This document shows positions 15,501-23,522 of a DNA stretch of 25,771 nucleotides, piece after piece. Position numbers and translations under genes: made by a program. The notes beneath the pieces are model-generated. The model did no database searches, had not been told where the DNA came from, and saw only the letters and a list, made by a program, of their open reading frames with translations. The DNA is taken from the NCBI GenBank assembly GCA_002396505.1, contig DGYA01000083.1, forward strand, positions 1 to 25,771, read 5' to 3'. This stretch comes from Cyanobacteria bacterium UBA5018 (GTDB lineage Bacteria > Cyanobacteriota > Cyanobacteriia > PCC-6307 > Cyanobiaceae). Position 1 is the stretch's first letter, and every line of letters begins with the position of its first letter.

Positions 15501-17029
15501 TCGCCGCTGCTGAGGCCTCGATTGGCCCGTATCTCCAGGGGCAGGCTGCCACTGGCTAGCAGCTGATCACTGCGGAATTGCCGCAACAGCAGTTGTTGGC
15601 CGTTCCAGAGCAGGGACGCCTGCCAGGGCCCGAGCAGTGGATTGGCCTGCTGTTCCAGTTCGGCCTGCAGCGAGGGGGCCCGCAGCGCCCCTGTGGCCCG
15701 CAGCCTGCCGCTGAGCGCCGGCCGCAGCAACCAGTCTGGCGGGGCGGGTTTGAGGCCCAGGGCCGCGGGTTGGATTTGAAAGCGACTGCTGAGATCGAGC
15801 CGATCCCCCAGGCTGCCGCTGGCCTCAAGCCGCAATCCGGGTTTGCGGGCTTGCAGCTGTATGCCGCGCAGCTCGCGGCCGCTCCACAGGCCGCTGGCGT
15901 TCAAGCGCAGGGGCTGGGAGCGGTCGGTGGCCTGGAGGGCTTCCAGGCGCCCCGTCCAGCGCATGGCCAGGCCTTGTAGGCCATCTGCCCTGGCTAGGAG
16001 GCCCGCAGCGGCTGGCTGGGGATGGGCCGTCAAAGCGAGGTTGCCGCGCCAGTTGCCGTATTGCCAACTCGGTGCCTGTAGCTGCAACTGCTGGCCTCGG
16101 CAGCCCAGGTTGATGGCGGACGCCCGCAAAGGGGTGGAACTTCCCTGCTGCCACTGCAGGTCGCTCAGCCGCAGCCCCCCCTGGCAACCAATCCTGTTCT
16201 TGGCCAAGCTCAATTCCAGCTCACCCTGGGCCTGGCCGCCGAGGCGGCCGGGCAGCTTCAATGCGGGCTGCAGTGGTGCCAGCGGCAAGCGTTCCCCCCG
16301 CAGCTTGGCGGTCCAGCGCTGCTTATTCCATTTGCCGGCGAGCTGCAGCCAGACGCTGCCGCCTTGGCTGGGCTGCAGCCGCCCCTGCAGTTGCAGGCTG
16401 TGGCGCCGCGGCTGCAGGGCCAGCTCAGCGCTCACCCGGGCGCGGAGGCCGGCGGGTTCAAGCCGCAGCCGAGCCGGTTGCAGCAGCCGCAGCCGCAGGG
16501 CCAGGCGCGGCTGCTTAGCTGCCGGTTTGAACGGCCCCAGCACCCAGTACTGGCCATTGCGATTGCGCTGGAGGTTGGCCTCCACCCCGCTCAAATCCAG
16601 CTGCAGCACGGCTTCTCGCTGGCGCAGGCTGGCCCAGGGGTCAAGGCTGACGCTGAGCCCCTGGGCCCTGACAGTGGAGCGATCGGCGGCAACGGGCAGC
16701 AGCCGCGCTGGCCCCAGCTCCACACCAAGCCAGCCGATGCCGCGCATTTCACCCAACTGCAGCGGATGGCCGAGCAGCTCGCCCAGCTGCCTTTCCAGGC
16801 TTGGTTTCAGGGAGTCGTAGACCCGGCGCAGGATCAGCTCGGCGCTGCCGAGGCCCATGGCCACCAGGCCGATACCCAGGGCTGAAATCCCCAGGGTGCG
16901 GCGCCAAGGCGCTGGGCGGGAGGCAGGTTCGCTGCAAGCAGCTGAGGGGGCAGCGGTTGGCCCCGCACCAGACTGGTCTCGATCGGGTTTCGACCCATCC
17001 CCTGGCCCTTGCTGGGGCGAGAACGCCAT
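12581..17029 (-). CDS. TamB/DUF490-type envelope biogenesis protein
   Basis: This giant protein (1482 aa from ATG 17029) has an N-terminal proline-rich cytoplasmic tail and one transmembrane helix at about residues 45-66 (TLGISALGIGLVAMGLGSAE). Over 1300 residues of Gln/Leu/Arg-rich beta-strand repeats follow (LQLQGRYGD, LQLSGLIPID-like units). It ends in a DUF490-like domain with DLRVGVPNLANFSVGG, GRVNLFTTSFSLDPEVP, ERLLALIGGNSL and a terminal Phe (QLQLFFRF) as in outer-membrane-associated proteins. TamB-type proteins form periplasm-spanning hydrophobic grooves for lipid transport or barrel assembly between the two membranes. An upstream opening to 17242 would overlap the divergent Ycf51 gene, so 17029 is preferred. 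It is the first gene of the minus-strand run. Confidence 0.9.
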   Translation of the reverse strand: MAFSPQQGPGDGSKPDRDQSGAGPTAAPSAACSEPASRPAPWRRTLGISALGIGLVAMGLGSAELILRRVYDSLKPSLERQLGELLGHPLQLGEMRGIGWLGVELGPARLLPVAADRSTVRAQGLSVSLDPWASLRQREAVLQLDLSGVEANLQRNRNGQYWVLGPFKPAAKQPRLALRLRLLQPARLRLEPAGLRARVSAELALQPRRHSLQLQGRLQPSQGGSVWLQLAGKWNKQRWTAKLRGERLPLAPLQPALKLPGRLGGQAQGELELSLAKNRIGCQGGLRLSDLQWQQGSSTPLRASAINLGCRGQQLQLQAPSWQYGNWRGNLALTAHPQPAAAGLLARADGLQGLAMRWTGRLEALQATDRSQPLRLNASGLWSGRELRGIQLQARKPGLRLEASGSLGDRLDLSSRFQIQPAALGLKPAPPDWLLRPALSGRLRATGALRAPSLQAELEQQANPLLGPWQASLLWNGQQLLLRQFRSDQLLASGSLPLEIRANRGLSSGDLALQLQLRRYPLARLQPVIGSRLEGVLDVKGEVRGPLRALVPNLELALERPGAGPLALPESWQGQWQGQGAGGGNLRMVSLSPAPVSQLSVRLDRRWLPVAVQLQRGGGSLELAGEPKAYQWQAQRLSLDGLQLQVGPKGRFQPLQGRLSGKGLLNLQPLAFAGQVGLDQPAFLGVRAQQLQLQGRYGDRNYSAKGSANLAGGGHLDLDWSGRWHGAFRSRIAGRGLGANLFRELAAAWPHWRGEPGGDAGRAADLGNLVFDSLGASVEDQLAALDQARARLLARQTSGSKATAAQRLEHLQARVDLDLALDGPSLAAARADLALRGHLWLDGADQDIALTGAPLVARMQGPLGSGDGSFSLEQLPLSLVALLTQLPPELRGSFTARGRYRLGGSSPALAMDLGLRDGRLRNTPLALEQGRVALDNGRLKLNLALRAAGASSSVDLSGLIPIDPTSPELQLRLASRGDGLRFLASFAEPNLVWQQGSADMQLLVRGSLQEPIVNGFLGVRQGQLRLFEQTLSNLQGTVLFDFEQLDIQQLSASVGAKGSIGAKGSLGLWRDLPQTAGQGLAVELKQVPFKLPQFAAQADGDLLVRGNLRQLVMGGDLRIARGNLNAQGGQLANAQGDQLTNGAAAKGVSVPELVESGWDFRQPLLLLMGPQLNTDATAGLRSSLPEASPLAFDNLRLRFGPDLRVGVPNLANFSVGGQLRLSGRLDSSLRASGLVRLLKGRVNLFTTSFSLDPEVPNVAVFTPSLGLMPYVDIALRTRVSDSLASGGIGLGGLENASGQSLNQFEGASSLNPLNLVRITVSASGPADRIAENLQLRSSPPMAKERLLALIGGNSLAGLSGGRAGAALATVVGQSLLSPVLGGLSEVFGERVSVALYPTYVSPELTDGKSLRSQQVPPQLVLGTEIGLDVSDRFNASVLTAPNRSDIPNQLTLTYKASEILNLQGSFNTQGAWQGQLQLFFRF

Positions 17030-17096
17030 TGCCGAGGGCCTACCGCCGCAGTCGTGGGGCCGAATATAGATGCGTTGACTTGGCTTCCCCCGCCCG
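17030..17096. promoter_or_regulatory. Divergent promoter region between tamB-like and Ycf51 genes
   Basis: Only 67 bp separate the two ATGs. A short AT-rich patch (AATATAGAT near 17062-17070) in otherwise GC-rich sequence can supply TATA-like -10 elements on both strands, but I cannot assign convincing -35 boxes. Both transcription units must have their signals here or inside the opposing gene. Confidence 0.4.
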
Positions 17097-17570
17097 ATGG
17101 CCCTGGCCGCTGATCCGATCCTGCTTCTGGCCGCCCGCTGGCTGGGCATCGCCAGCGGTCTGCTGGCCCTATTGATGGTGGTGGGTTTTTGGGCCCGGTG
17201 GGGCTTCCGCTTCCGGCTGGTGGGAATCACCAGCTTCACCACCCTGCTGGCGCTCTCCTGCGCGGCCTTTGCGATCAGCTACACCCCGCGGGTGAGCGTG
17301 CCCGGCGCCATCGGCGTGCCGGTGGTGTTCGACAACGGCGCCGACTTGGTGATTGCGGCCGCGCCGGACTCCCTTTCCCCTGACGCCGCCGGCCCCAGCG
17401 TGGAGCAGGTGGCCCGCAACCTGCGCGGCAGTGGCCGCTCCTCTACCGATGGCGAGGTAACGGTGCGCCTGCGGCGGGTGGAGTCCGCTGGAGCTGGCAT
17501 CAGCCGTCCGGTGGTGCTGGCCGAGGCAAAGCGCAATCTGTTCACCGGCGAGGTGAGGCTGATCCCTTGA
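17097..17570 (+). CDS. Ycf51-family membrane protein (DUF2518)
   Basis: Ycf51 is a conserved cyanobacterial and plastid protein of unknown function. The 157-aa product has two predicted transmembrane helices, about residues 9-31 (LLAARWLGIASGLLALLMVVG) and 38-60, joined by WARWGFRFRLVGITSFT, the most recognisable family segment. A soluble C-terminal domain follows with VVFDNGADLVIAA and a basic strand VTVRLRRVE. It starts 67 bp from the divergent tamB-like gene and its stop overlaps the next start, so it heads a small operon with the DUF4332-like gene. Confidence 0.85.
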   Translation: MALAADPILLLAARWLGIASGLLALLMVVGFWARWGFRFRLVGITSFTTLLALSCAAFAISYTPRVSVPGAIGVPVVFDNGADLVIAAAPDSLSPDAAGPSVEQVARNLRGSGRSSTDGEVTVRLRRVESAGAGISRPVVLAEAKRNLFTGEVRLIP

Positions 17571-17965
17571 GCCTTGGGCGCCTGCCCCGTCATCTGCAGC
17601 GGGAACAAAGCCAGCTGGAAGCGGCCGGGATCTTGCACTGGCCGCAGCTGGCCCGCCTCAGCGATGCCCAGCTGCGCCAGCTGAGCCGCCCGGGCGGAGC
17701 CAGTGAGGCGGGCTTGATCAAGCTGCGCGGTCAGGCCCGTTTGGTGGTGGCCGTGGCCCTGGAACCCGCCGAGGCGGCCCTGCTGCTCTACGCGGGTATT
17801 GCCGACCCCAGGGGTTTGGCAGCCGCCGATCCCCACCAGCTGCATCGCTCCATCGGCCGACTACAGCGCAGCCTTACCGGCGAGGCCGTGCCGATGCTGG
17901 AGCTGGCCACCCTGCGGCGCTGGATTGAGCGGGCGCGGCAGGGTTCCGGTCGCTCCTTGAACTGA
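17567..17965 (+). CDS. DUF4332-like helix-hairpin-helix protein
   Basis: The 132-aa product is all-helical. Its first half follows the DUF4332 pattern with LEAAGILHWPQLARLSDAQL and a second repeat LLYAGIADPRGLAAADPHQL, each reading as a helix-hairpin-helix-like unit ('aGi-----La--d---L'). Such units often bind nucleic acid or mediate protein contacts; the role is unknown. The start is the TTG at 17567, which overlaps the ycf51 stop (TTGA) and is preceded by GAGGTGAGG about 8 nt upstream. Translational coupling with Ycf51 is likely. Confidence 0.75.
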   Translation: MSLGRLPRHLQREQSQLEAAGILHWPQLARLSDAQLRQLSRPGGASEAGLIKLRGQARLVVAVALEPAEAALLLYAGIADPRGLAAADPHQLHRSIGRLQRSLTGEAVPMLELATLRRWIERARQGSGRSLN

Positions 17966-18005
17966 CCCCAACGCCCCGCAGTGCTGGCCTGCAGCTGACT
18001 GGAAT

Positions 18006-18015
18006 AGATATATCT
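18006..18015. promoter_or_regulatory. AT-rich palindrome upstream of the small exported protein
   Basis: AGATATATCT is a perfect 10-bp palindrome 14 bp before the ATG at 18030. It overlaps a TATATC/TAGATAT -10-like sequence. It may be part of the promoter or an operator half-site; no -35 box with correct spacing is evident. Confidence 0.3.
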
Positions 18016-18029
18016 TTCGGGTTAACCAG

Positions 18030-18308
18030 ATGGTGCCCGTCCTGCGCTTTTTCGCCCTGTTGGCTGCCAGCCTCGCCCTCTGGGCCGGTCCCGGGGCAGC
18101 CCAGTCGGCTTTGTTGGAGTCGGTGAAGGCCAATCCGGCCAAGGCCAAGGCCCTGTGCGGCCAGCTGCGCCAGCTCAATGCCCAGGGGGTGGCGTCCAAT
18201 TCCCCCCAAGCTGTGTCGATGGTGGCGCGGGAGCAAAATCTCTCGCCCATGGATGCCGAGGTGCTCAGCACCTATGTGGTGGGTCTTTACTGTCCTGATG
18301 TGCGCTGA
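18030..18308 (+). CDS. Small exported protein of unknown function
   Basis: The 92-aa product begins with a classical signal peptide: MVPVLR, a hydrophobic core FFALLAASLALWAG, and a likely cleavage site after GAA or AQS near residue 24-26. The mature part of about 67 residues is helical and has two cysteines (LCGQLRQ and YCPDV) that could form a disulfide in the periplasm. The segment SMVAREQNLSPMDAEVLSTYVVGLYCP looks conserved-protein-like, but I do not recognise a named family. It is separated from the upstream gene by 64 bp with its own AT-rich promoter-like element. Confidence 0.75.
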   Translation: MVPVLRFFALLAASLALWAGPGAAQSALLESVKANPAKAKALCGQLRQLNAQGVASNSPQAVSMVAREQNLSPMDAEVLSTYVVGLYCPDVR

Positions 18309-18373
18309 AACTGCCCTGACTTGCGCTAAATCCTCCTAGAGCCAATCGCCTGTGATCGAGGACGCCCGCTGCC

Positions 18374-20218
18374 ATGCCCGTCTATCAGCAGGACGTCTAC
18401 CAGCAGGGCTTCTGCCAGCAGGACCTCTGGATGACCTGTGGCGATGGCACCCGCCTGGCCAGCCGGCTGTGGCGACCCCTGGGTGATGGCCGCTGGCCCG
18501 TGCTGTTGATGCGCCAGCCCTACGGCCGGGCGATCGCCTCGACGATCACCTACGCCCATCCCAGTTGGTACGCGGCCCAGGGCTTTGTGGTGGTGGTGCA
18601 GGACGTGCGCGGCCAGGGGGATTCGGAAGGACATTTCGGTGGTTTTGACCAGGAGGCGGCCGATGGCGCCGAGGCGGTGCGCTGGGCCCGGCGCCTGCCC
18701 TGGGCCAATGGCCGGCTGGGCAGTTATGGCTTCTCCTATCAGGGCCTCAGCCAGCTGCTCAATGCCGCCGCCGAGAGCGATCCCACCGCCCTGCCGGATT
18801 GCCTGGCCCCGGCCATGGCCGGGGCCAGTGAACGCGATCACTGGGCGAGCGAGGGGGGTGCCCACTGGTGGGCCCTGGGCTTGGCTTGGGGTTTGCAACT
18901 GGCGGCGCTGCAGTGCCGCAGACGCGGGGATGAGCAGGGCTGGAGCCAGATTCGCCGCAGTCTCGAAAGCCAGGCCTTCCTGAGGGAGGGGATGGCCCTG
19001 CTGGCCCAGCACGATCCCCGGGGCATGGCCCTGGGCTGGCTGCAAAGGGATCCGGCTCAGGAGTTGGGCTGGCGGCGGCATCCGATTTCAACGGCGCTGC
19101 TGCGCCAGCCGATGTTGTTGATCGGCGGCTGGTACGACCCCCATCTGAGGGGCGTGCTGGAACTCTGGCGCCGCTGCTTAGCCGCCGGTGGACAGCCCCT
19201 GCTGCGCATCGGTGCCTGGACCCATCTCGACTGGCGGGGCGGCATCGATGAATTGCAACTGGCTTTCTTTCGCCGCCATCTGCAAGCTGAGCGCCATCCA
19301 CAAGCTCACGAGCCAGGACAAGCTCACGAGCCCGGTCAAGCTCACGAGCCCGCTCAAGCTCTCCGCCCCGGAGAAGCTCTCGCACTGGGGAGCGATCTCG
19401 GTCCGGGGCAAGCTTTCGGCCCTGGGCAAAGCGTGCAGCTTGCTAGCGACTCGCCCCTGGAGCTGGCCGGCGTTTCGCCCCTGGCGGTAGCCAGCGACTC
19501 GCCCCTGGCGGTGGCGGTTGCTGTGCAGTGTCAGAGCAGCGGTAGCTGGCTGCGGGAGCCCTTCGCCGAGCAGTCCTCTGCCGGGGGGGGCGGGCCTGAG
19601 GGGCAGTACTGGGGATTGGCCAGCGGCGGCTTGGCCGCTGTCCGCGCCGACGAGGGCCAGCTGTTGCCCGGCGGCCTGGGCCATGGGCGGGTGGAGTTTG
19701 TGCATGACCCCTGGCGGCCGGTGCCCGGTCGGGGCGGCCACCTGGGGCTCGATGCGGGGCCCTGTGATCGGGCCGACCTCGATGGCCGCTGTGATGTGGT
19801 CTGCTTCACCAGCCCGCCCCTGGCAGAGAGCTTGGCCCTGGTGGGCCAGCCGGAACTGCTGCTGGCGGTGGGCGCCGATCAAGCCAGCTTCGATCTCGCC
19901 GCCGCCCTGGCGGTGGTCAGCGGCGATGGCCAGCGGGTGCGTCAGTTGGCTACGGGGTTCTTGCGCGTCTACGGCCAGGCCGGCAATCCCCTGCTGTTGA
20001 AACTGCAGCCCCTGGCCGCTCGGCTGGAAGCGGGTGAGGCCCTGCGCCTGTCGTTGGCGGGGGCGGCCTGGCCTCAAATTTCGGTCAATCCCGGCGATGG
20101 TAGTTTGCCCATAGGCGGCTGCGGTAGCCAGCACCGAGTAATCACTATCTGCCTGGAGTTGGCCAAGGCCCGGCTGCGGTTGGTGCCGATCAGCGCAGGG
20201 GCACCTGGGGCAAACTGA
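18374..20218 (+). CDS. CocE/NonD-family alpha/beta hydrolase
   Basis: A serine hydrolase related to cocaine esterase and X-Pro dipeptidyl peptidases; the real substrate, an ester or amide, is unknown. In the 614-aa product the N-terminal alpha/beta domain has QDVRGQGDSEG (about 76-86), the nucleophile elbow GSYGFSYQG (S121), GGWYDPH with the likely acid D255, and GAWTHLDW with the likely base H284. A jelly-roll C-terminal domain follows (HDPWRPVPGRGG, VCFTSPPLAE). Between them is an unusual linker made of an 18-bp and a 24-bp in-frame tandem repeat, and the N-terminus has three 15-bp repeats (VYQQD). A later ATG (residue 20) would remove these. No signal peptide is present. Confidence 0.87.
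   Translation: MPVYQQDVYQQGFCQQDLWMTCGDGTRLASRLWRPLGDGRWPVLLMRQPYGRAIASTITYAHPSWYAAQGFVVVVQDVRGQGDSEGHFGGFDQEAADGAEAVRWARRLPWANGRLGSYGFSYQGLSQLLNAAAESDPTALPDCLAPAMAGASERDHWASEGGAHWWALGLAWGLQLAALQCRRRGDEQGWSQIRRSLESQAFLREGMALLAQHDPRGMALGWLQRDPAQELGWRRHPISTALLRQPMLLIGGWYDPHLRGVLELWRRCLAAGGQPLLRIGAWTHLDWRGGIDELQLAFFRRHLQAERHPQAHEPGQAHEPGQAHEPAQALRPGEALALGSDLGPGQAFGPGQSVQLASDSPLELAGVSPLAVASDSPLAVAVAVQCQSSGSWLREPFAEQSSAGGGGPEGQYWGLASGGLAAVRADEGQLLPGGLGHGRVEFVHDPWRPVPGRGGHLGLDAGPCDRADLDGRCDVVCFTSPPLAESLALVGQPELLLAVGADQASFDLAAALAVVSGDGQRVRQLATGFLRVYGQAGNPLLLKLQPLAARLEAGEALRLSLAGAAWPQISVNPGDGSLPIGGCGSQHRVITICLELAKARLRLVPISAGAPGAN
18380..18424 (+). repeat. Three 15-bp tandem repeats at the hydrolase N-terminus
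   Basis: Units GTCTATCAGCAGGAC, GTCTACCAGCAGGGC and TTCTGCCAGCAGGAC (18380-18394, 18395-18409, 18410-18424) encode VYQQD-VYQQG-FCQQD. They begin two codons after the presumed ATG, are in frame and are not part of the hydrolase fold, so they are a local expansion. Confidence 0.8.
19283..19390 (+). repeat. 18-bp tandem repeat in the hydrolase linker
   Basis: Six 18-bp units run from 19283. The three central ones (19301, 19319, 19337) are nearly identical (CAAGCTCACGAGCC plus 4 variable bases) and encode QAHEPG, QAHEPG, QAHEPA. Flanking units are more diverged (QALRPG, EALALG). The period keeps the frame open. Confidence 0.85.
19445..19516 (+). repeat. 24-bp tandem repeat in the hydrolase linker
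   Basis: Three 24-bp units (19445, 19469, 19493) share a TCGCCCCTGG core and encode SDSPLELA, GVSPLAVA and SDSPLAVA. They lie 54 bp after the 18-bp repeat tract, still in the same reading frame. Confidence 0.8.
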
Positions 20219-20240
20219 GCCAACAGTTTCCGCCCAGCCA

Positions 20241-21029
20241 ATGCAGCGCCCCGCCGATAAGGCCTTTGCTCTGGCCACCCTTTTGGCTCTGGCGGGCGCC
20301 AGCCTGGCGGGCCCCTGGTTGCTGCCGGTGCGTGCCCAGCCAAAATTGCTCGCTCAGGCGAGTGGAGCTGCGCCGCTCACCAGCCAGCCGGCCTTGAGCA
20401 TTGACCAGGCCCGTGCCGCCGCCAACGAGATCCTCAAGGCGGAGCGGAATCGAGATGCCAATGCCCGCTTTGGCCAGTTCGCGCCTGAGTTGCAGCAGGT
20501 GAGTAGCCCAGCGATGGTGGCTGCCACCATGGCCAAACGGGCCCGCTTGCTGAGCTGGAAACTGCTCAGCGTTCAGAGCGGCATCCAAACCACCACGGTG
20601 GAGGCCGCGGTGGTCACCGCTGCTGGCAGGCAGGATCTATTCATCATGCTCAACCCCAAAGGGAAGTTGAGCGGCTATTACATCGACAAGACCGACCAGG
20701 CTCCAAGCAAGGTGGTGGCTCAATTCATGAATGCCATCAGCCAGGGCCAATACGTGAGCGCCCGCAGCTTTTTCAGCCCTGACATGCAGAAGGAGGTGAG
20801 CGCCGCTTCCCTGCAGGCCAAGTGGCAGCGCCTGCAGCGAAGCACTGGCAATTTCATCCAGGTAAAGCGGCTGGTGGAGGCAGCTGAGAACCCAGACCAG
20901 CGCTTGGTGCTGGTGCAGACCGAATTCAACAGGCTCACCGACAACCTGTTTGTAATCCTCGATGCCAACAATCTGATCACCGGCGTCGACTTCCCCATCG
21001 ACCCAAATCCTCTGCGCGGCGGCAGCTAA
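20241..21029 (+). CDS. Exported DUF3887-like protein with two repeated domains
   Basis: The 262-aa product begins with a signal peptide (MQRPADK, hydrophobic FALATLLALAGASLAG, probable cleavage near PVRAQ, about residue 32). The mature part holds two similar about 100-residue halves: the first with ANEILKAERNRDANARFGQF and VEAAVVTAAGRQDLFIML, the second with VVAQFMNAISQGQYVSARSFF and LVQTEFNRLTDNLFVILD. Each half fits the NTF2-like DUF3887 pattern ('a-----l-----y-----f' then a beta sheet ending 'G-I-G----'). A periplasmic or thylakoid-lumen binding role is possible but unproven. It begins 22 bp after the hydrolase stop and may be cotranscribed with it. Confidence 0.75.
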   Translation: MQRPADKAFALATLLALAGASLAGPWLLPVRAQPKLLAQASGAAPLTSQPALSIDQARAAANEILKAERNRDANARFGQFAPELQQVSSPAMVAATMAKRARLLSWKLLSVQSGIQTTTVEAAVVTAAGRQDLFIMLNPKGKLSGYYIDKTDQAPSKVVAQFMNAISQGQYVSARSFFSPDMQKEVSAASLQAKWQRLQRSTGNFIQVKRLVEAAENPDQRLVLVQTEFNRLTDNLFVILDANNLITGVDFPIDPNPLRGGS

Positions 21030-21159
21030 TTTGAATTAAATCTGCTGAAGTTGGGCCCAGGCCAGCCAACAGCGCCCTGATTGGTGGATCTGGACCGCCA
21101 GCCGAGTGGTCCGGACTCCTGGGAGGCGCCTAAGCTCACGGCGCCGCAGACAGTGCTCC

Positions 21160-23496
21160 ATGGCTCCGATCAGCCTCGACTGGATGGTGGACGACAGCCG
21201 GCGTCTGGAGGAATGTCGTCACGATCACCCCTTCGCGCTGCTCGGCCCCCAAGCCCTCGACAACGGCAATTGGGTGGTGCGCGTCTGGATGCCAGAGGCC
21301 GATCGGGTGGAGCTGTTGCTGGCGGGCGACCTAGGGGGCGCCCATGGGCTGGTGGCGGGGGAGCCGATCCCCCTGGCCAACCCCCACCACCGCTGGATTT
21401 TTGAAACCGAACTGCCGATCAACCCGGGCAGCAGCTATCGGGTCCGGGTGTCGCGGGGTGGCATCGAACACGAGGCCCACGACCCCTGGGCCTTTCGGGA
21501 TGAGTGGATGGGCGAGATGGATCGCCATCTGTTCGCCGAGGGCAACCATCACCACATCTGGCAGCGGATGGGCGCCCACCTCAGCACACGGGGGGGCATC
21601 GAGGGGGTGTGCTTCTGCCTCTGGGCCCCCAATGCCCGCAGCGTGGCCGTTATCGGCAACTTCAACGGTTGGGATGGCCGCCATCACCCGATGCAGAGTC
21701 GGCTGGGGGGCTGCTGGGAGCTGTTCATCCCAGGCCTGAAGCCGGGTGAGATTTACAAGTACGAGATCCGCACCCAGGCCGGCCACTGCTATCAGAAGGC
21801 AGATCCCTACGGCTTCCGCCATGAGGTGCGGCCAGCCAATGGTTCGATCGTGGAGCCCCTGGGCGGCTATGCCTGGACCGATGGCGCCTGGATGCAGCAA
21901 CGCGATGGCGCCAATCCGCTGGATCAGCCGATCTCGGTGTACGAGATGCATCTGGGCAGCTGGATGCATGGCAGTGCCGACCAGCCCTATCTGGAGGCCG
22001 ATGGCAGGGCCCGAGCGCCGGTGCCCGCCGCCGATCTCAAGCCCGGTGCCCGACTGCTCACCTACCCGGAACTGGCCGATCGGGTGATCCCCTATGTAAA
22101 GGCCCGCGGTTTCACCCACATCGAGCTGATGCCCATCTCGGAGCATCCCTTTGATGGTTCCTGGGGTTATCAGGTGACGGGCTGGTATGCCCCCACCAGT
22201 CGCTTTGGCAGTCCTGATGAATTCCGCAACTTCGTAGATCGCTGCCACGCCGCAGGCATTGGCGTGATTCTCGACTGGGTGCCGGGTCACTTTCCCAAGG
22301 ACGCCCATGGCCTGGCCTTCTTCGATGGCGCTCACCTCTACGAACATGCCGATCCCCGCATTGGTGAACACAAGGAGTGGGGCACGCTGATCTTTAACTA
22401 CAGTCGCAATGAGGTGCGCAATTTCCTGGTTGCGAATCTGGTGTATTGGTTCGAGCAATTTCATATTGATGGCATTCGGGTGGATGCGGTGGCCTCCATG
22501 CTCTATCGCGATTACCTGCGCCCAGATGGTGAATGGCTCGCCAACGAACATGGTGGGCGAGAGAATTTAGAGGCGGTTACGTTTTTGCAGCAGGCCAACC
22601 ATGTGCTGTTTCAGCACTTCCCTGGCGCCCTGTCAATCGCCGAGGAATCCACCACCTGGCCCATGGTTACCCAGCCCACCAACGCGGGTGGGCTGGGATT
22701 CAATTTGAAGTGGAATATGGGCTGGATGCACGATATGCTGGATTACTTTGAGCTTGACCCCTGGTTCCGTCAATTTCACCAAAACAATGTAACCTTCTCC
22801 ATCTGGTACGCCTATACCGAGAGCTTCATGCTCGCCCTTAGCCATGACGAAGTAGTGCATGGCAAGAGCAGCTTGCTGCATAAGATGCCTGGGGATGATT
22901 GGCAAAAATTTGCCAATGTTCGTGCATTGTTGGCATATATGTGGACTCATCCCGGCAAAAAGACTATCTTTATGGGTATGGAGTTTGGTCAGCGCTCGGA
23001 GTGGAATGTCTGGGGTGATCTGCAGTGGGAATTGCTTCAGCACGAGCCCCACAGGCAGCTACAGTGCTTGGTAGGCGACCTGAATGCGTTCTACAAAGCG
23101 GAGCCGGCTCTCTGGCGTGACGACTTCGATCAGTATGGTTTCCAGTGGATTGATTGCAGTGACAACCGTCACTCAGTGATCAGTTTCATGCGCCGGGAAA
23201 GTGCCACCGGCAGCTGGCTGGTGGTGGTGGCCAACTTTACCCCTCAAAGTCATTCCCATTACCGGGTTGGCGTACCCATGGATGGCTTCTACGGCGAGGT
23301 GTTCAACACAGACGCCGAGCGCTATGGTGGTAGTAATTTCGGCAATCTTGGTGGCAAGTTCACCGATGCCTGGCGCATTCATGGCTACGAGCAGTCCCTG
23401 GATCTCTGCCTACCACCCCTCTCCTTGTTAGTTTTGAAAAGGGATGAGTCCCGCAGCCAGCTGTTGCCGGCCGCGGATAGCGACGAGCTGGCCTAG
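21160..23496 (+). CDS. glgB: 1,4-alpha-glucan branching enzyme
   Basis: GlgB (GH13) makes alpha-1,6 branches in glycogen. From ATG 21160 the product is 778 aa, normal for cyanobacterial GlgB, starting with SLDWMVDDSRRLEECRHDHPF, the usual N-terminal region. A CBM48 module (FCLWAPNARSVAVIGNFNGWDG) precedes the catalytic barrel (MPISEHPFDGSWGYQ, DGIRVDAVASMLYRDY). Catalytic residues are D442 in VDAVASM, E495 in AEESTTWP and about D563 in LSHDEVVHGK. The in-frame opening at 21106 adds a basic peptide not expected in the family, so the later ATG is preferred. It converges on the methyltransferase gene with a 26-bp gap. Confidence 0.96.
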   Translation: MAPISLDWMVDDSRRLEECRHDHPFALLGPQALDNGNWVVRVWMPEADRVELLLAGDLGGAHGLVAGEPIPLANPHHRWIFETELPINPGSSYRVRVSRGGIEHEAHDPWAFRDEWMGEMDRHLFAEGNHHHIWQRMGAHLSTRGGIEGVCFCLWAPNARSVAVIGNFNGWDGRHHPMQSRLGGCWELFIPGLKPGEIYKYEIRTQAGHCYQKADPYGFRHEVRPANGSIVEPLGGYAWTDGAWMQQRDGANPLDQPISVYEMHLGSWMHGSADQPYLEADGRARAPVPAADLKPGARLLTYPELADRVIPYVKARGFTHIELMPISEHPFDGSWGYQVTGWYAPTSRFGSPDEFRNFVDRCHAAGIGVILDWVPGHFPKDAHGLAFFDGAHLYEHADPRIGEHKEWGTLIFNYSRNEVRNFLVANLVYWFEQFHIDGIRVDAVASMLYRDYLRPDGEWLANEHGGRENLEAVTFLQQANHVLFQHFPGALSIAEESTTWPMVTQPTNAGGLGFNLKWNMGWMHDMLDYFELDPWFRQFHQNNVTFSIWYAYTESFMLALSHDEVVHGKSSLLHKMPGDDWQKFANVRALLAYMWTHPGKKTIFMGMEFGQRSEWNVWGDLQWELLQHEPHRQLQCLVGDLNAFYKAEPALWRDDFDQYGFQWIDCSDNRHSVISFMRRESATGSWLVVVANFTPQSHSHYRVGVPMDGFYGEVFNTDAERYGGSNFGNLGGKFTDAWRIHGYEQSLDLCLPPLSLLVLKRDESRSQLLPAADSDELA

Positions 23497-23522
23497 GGGC
23501 CAAAGCTGGGTTAGGCCAGCTG

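Noticed and set aside
19178..20278. 366-codon minus-strand open frame opposite the CocE-like hydrolase
   Set aside because: It is an antisense shadow through the repeat tract and the jelly-roll domain; the repeat-derived stretch LVSLTGLVSL only mirrors the 18-bp units.
21331..22551. 406-codon minus-strand open frame opposite glgB
   Set aside because: It lies wholly inside glgB, whose catalytic residues are conserved. The His/Ile/Gly-rich antisense protein has no recognisable domains.
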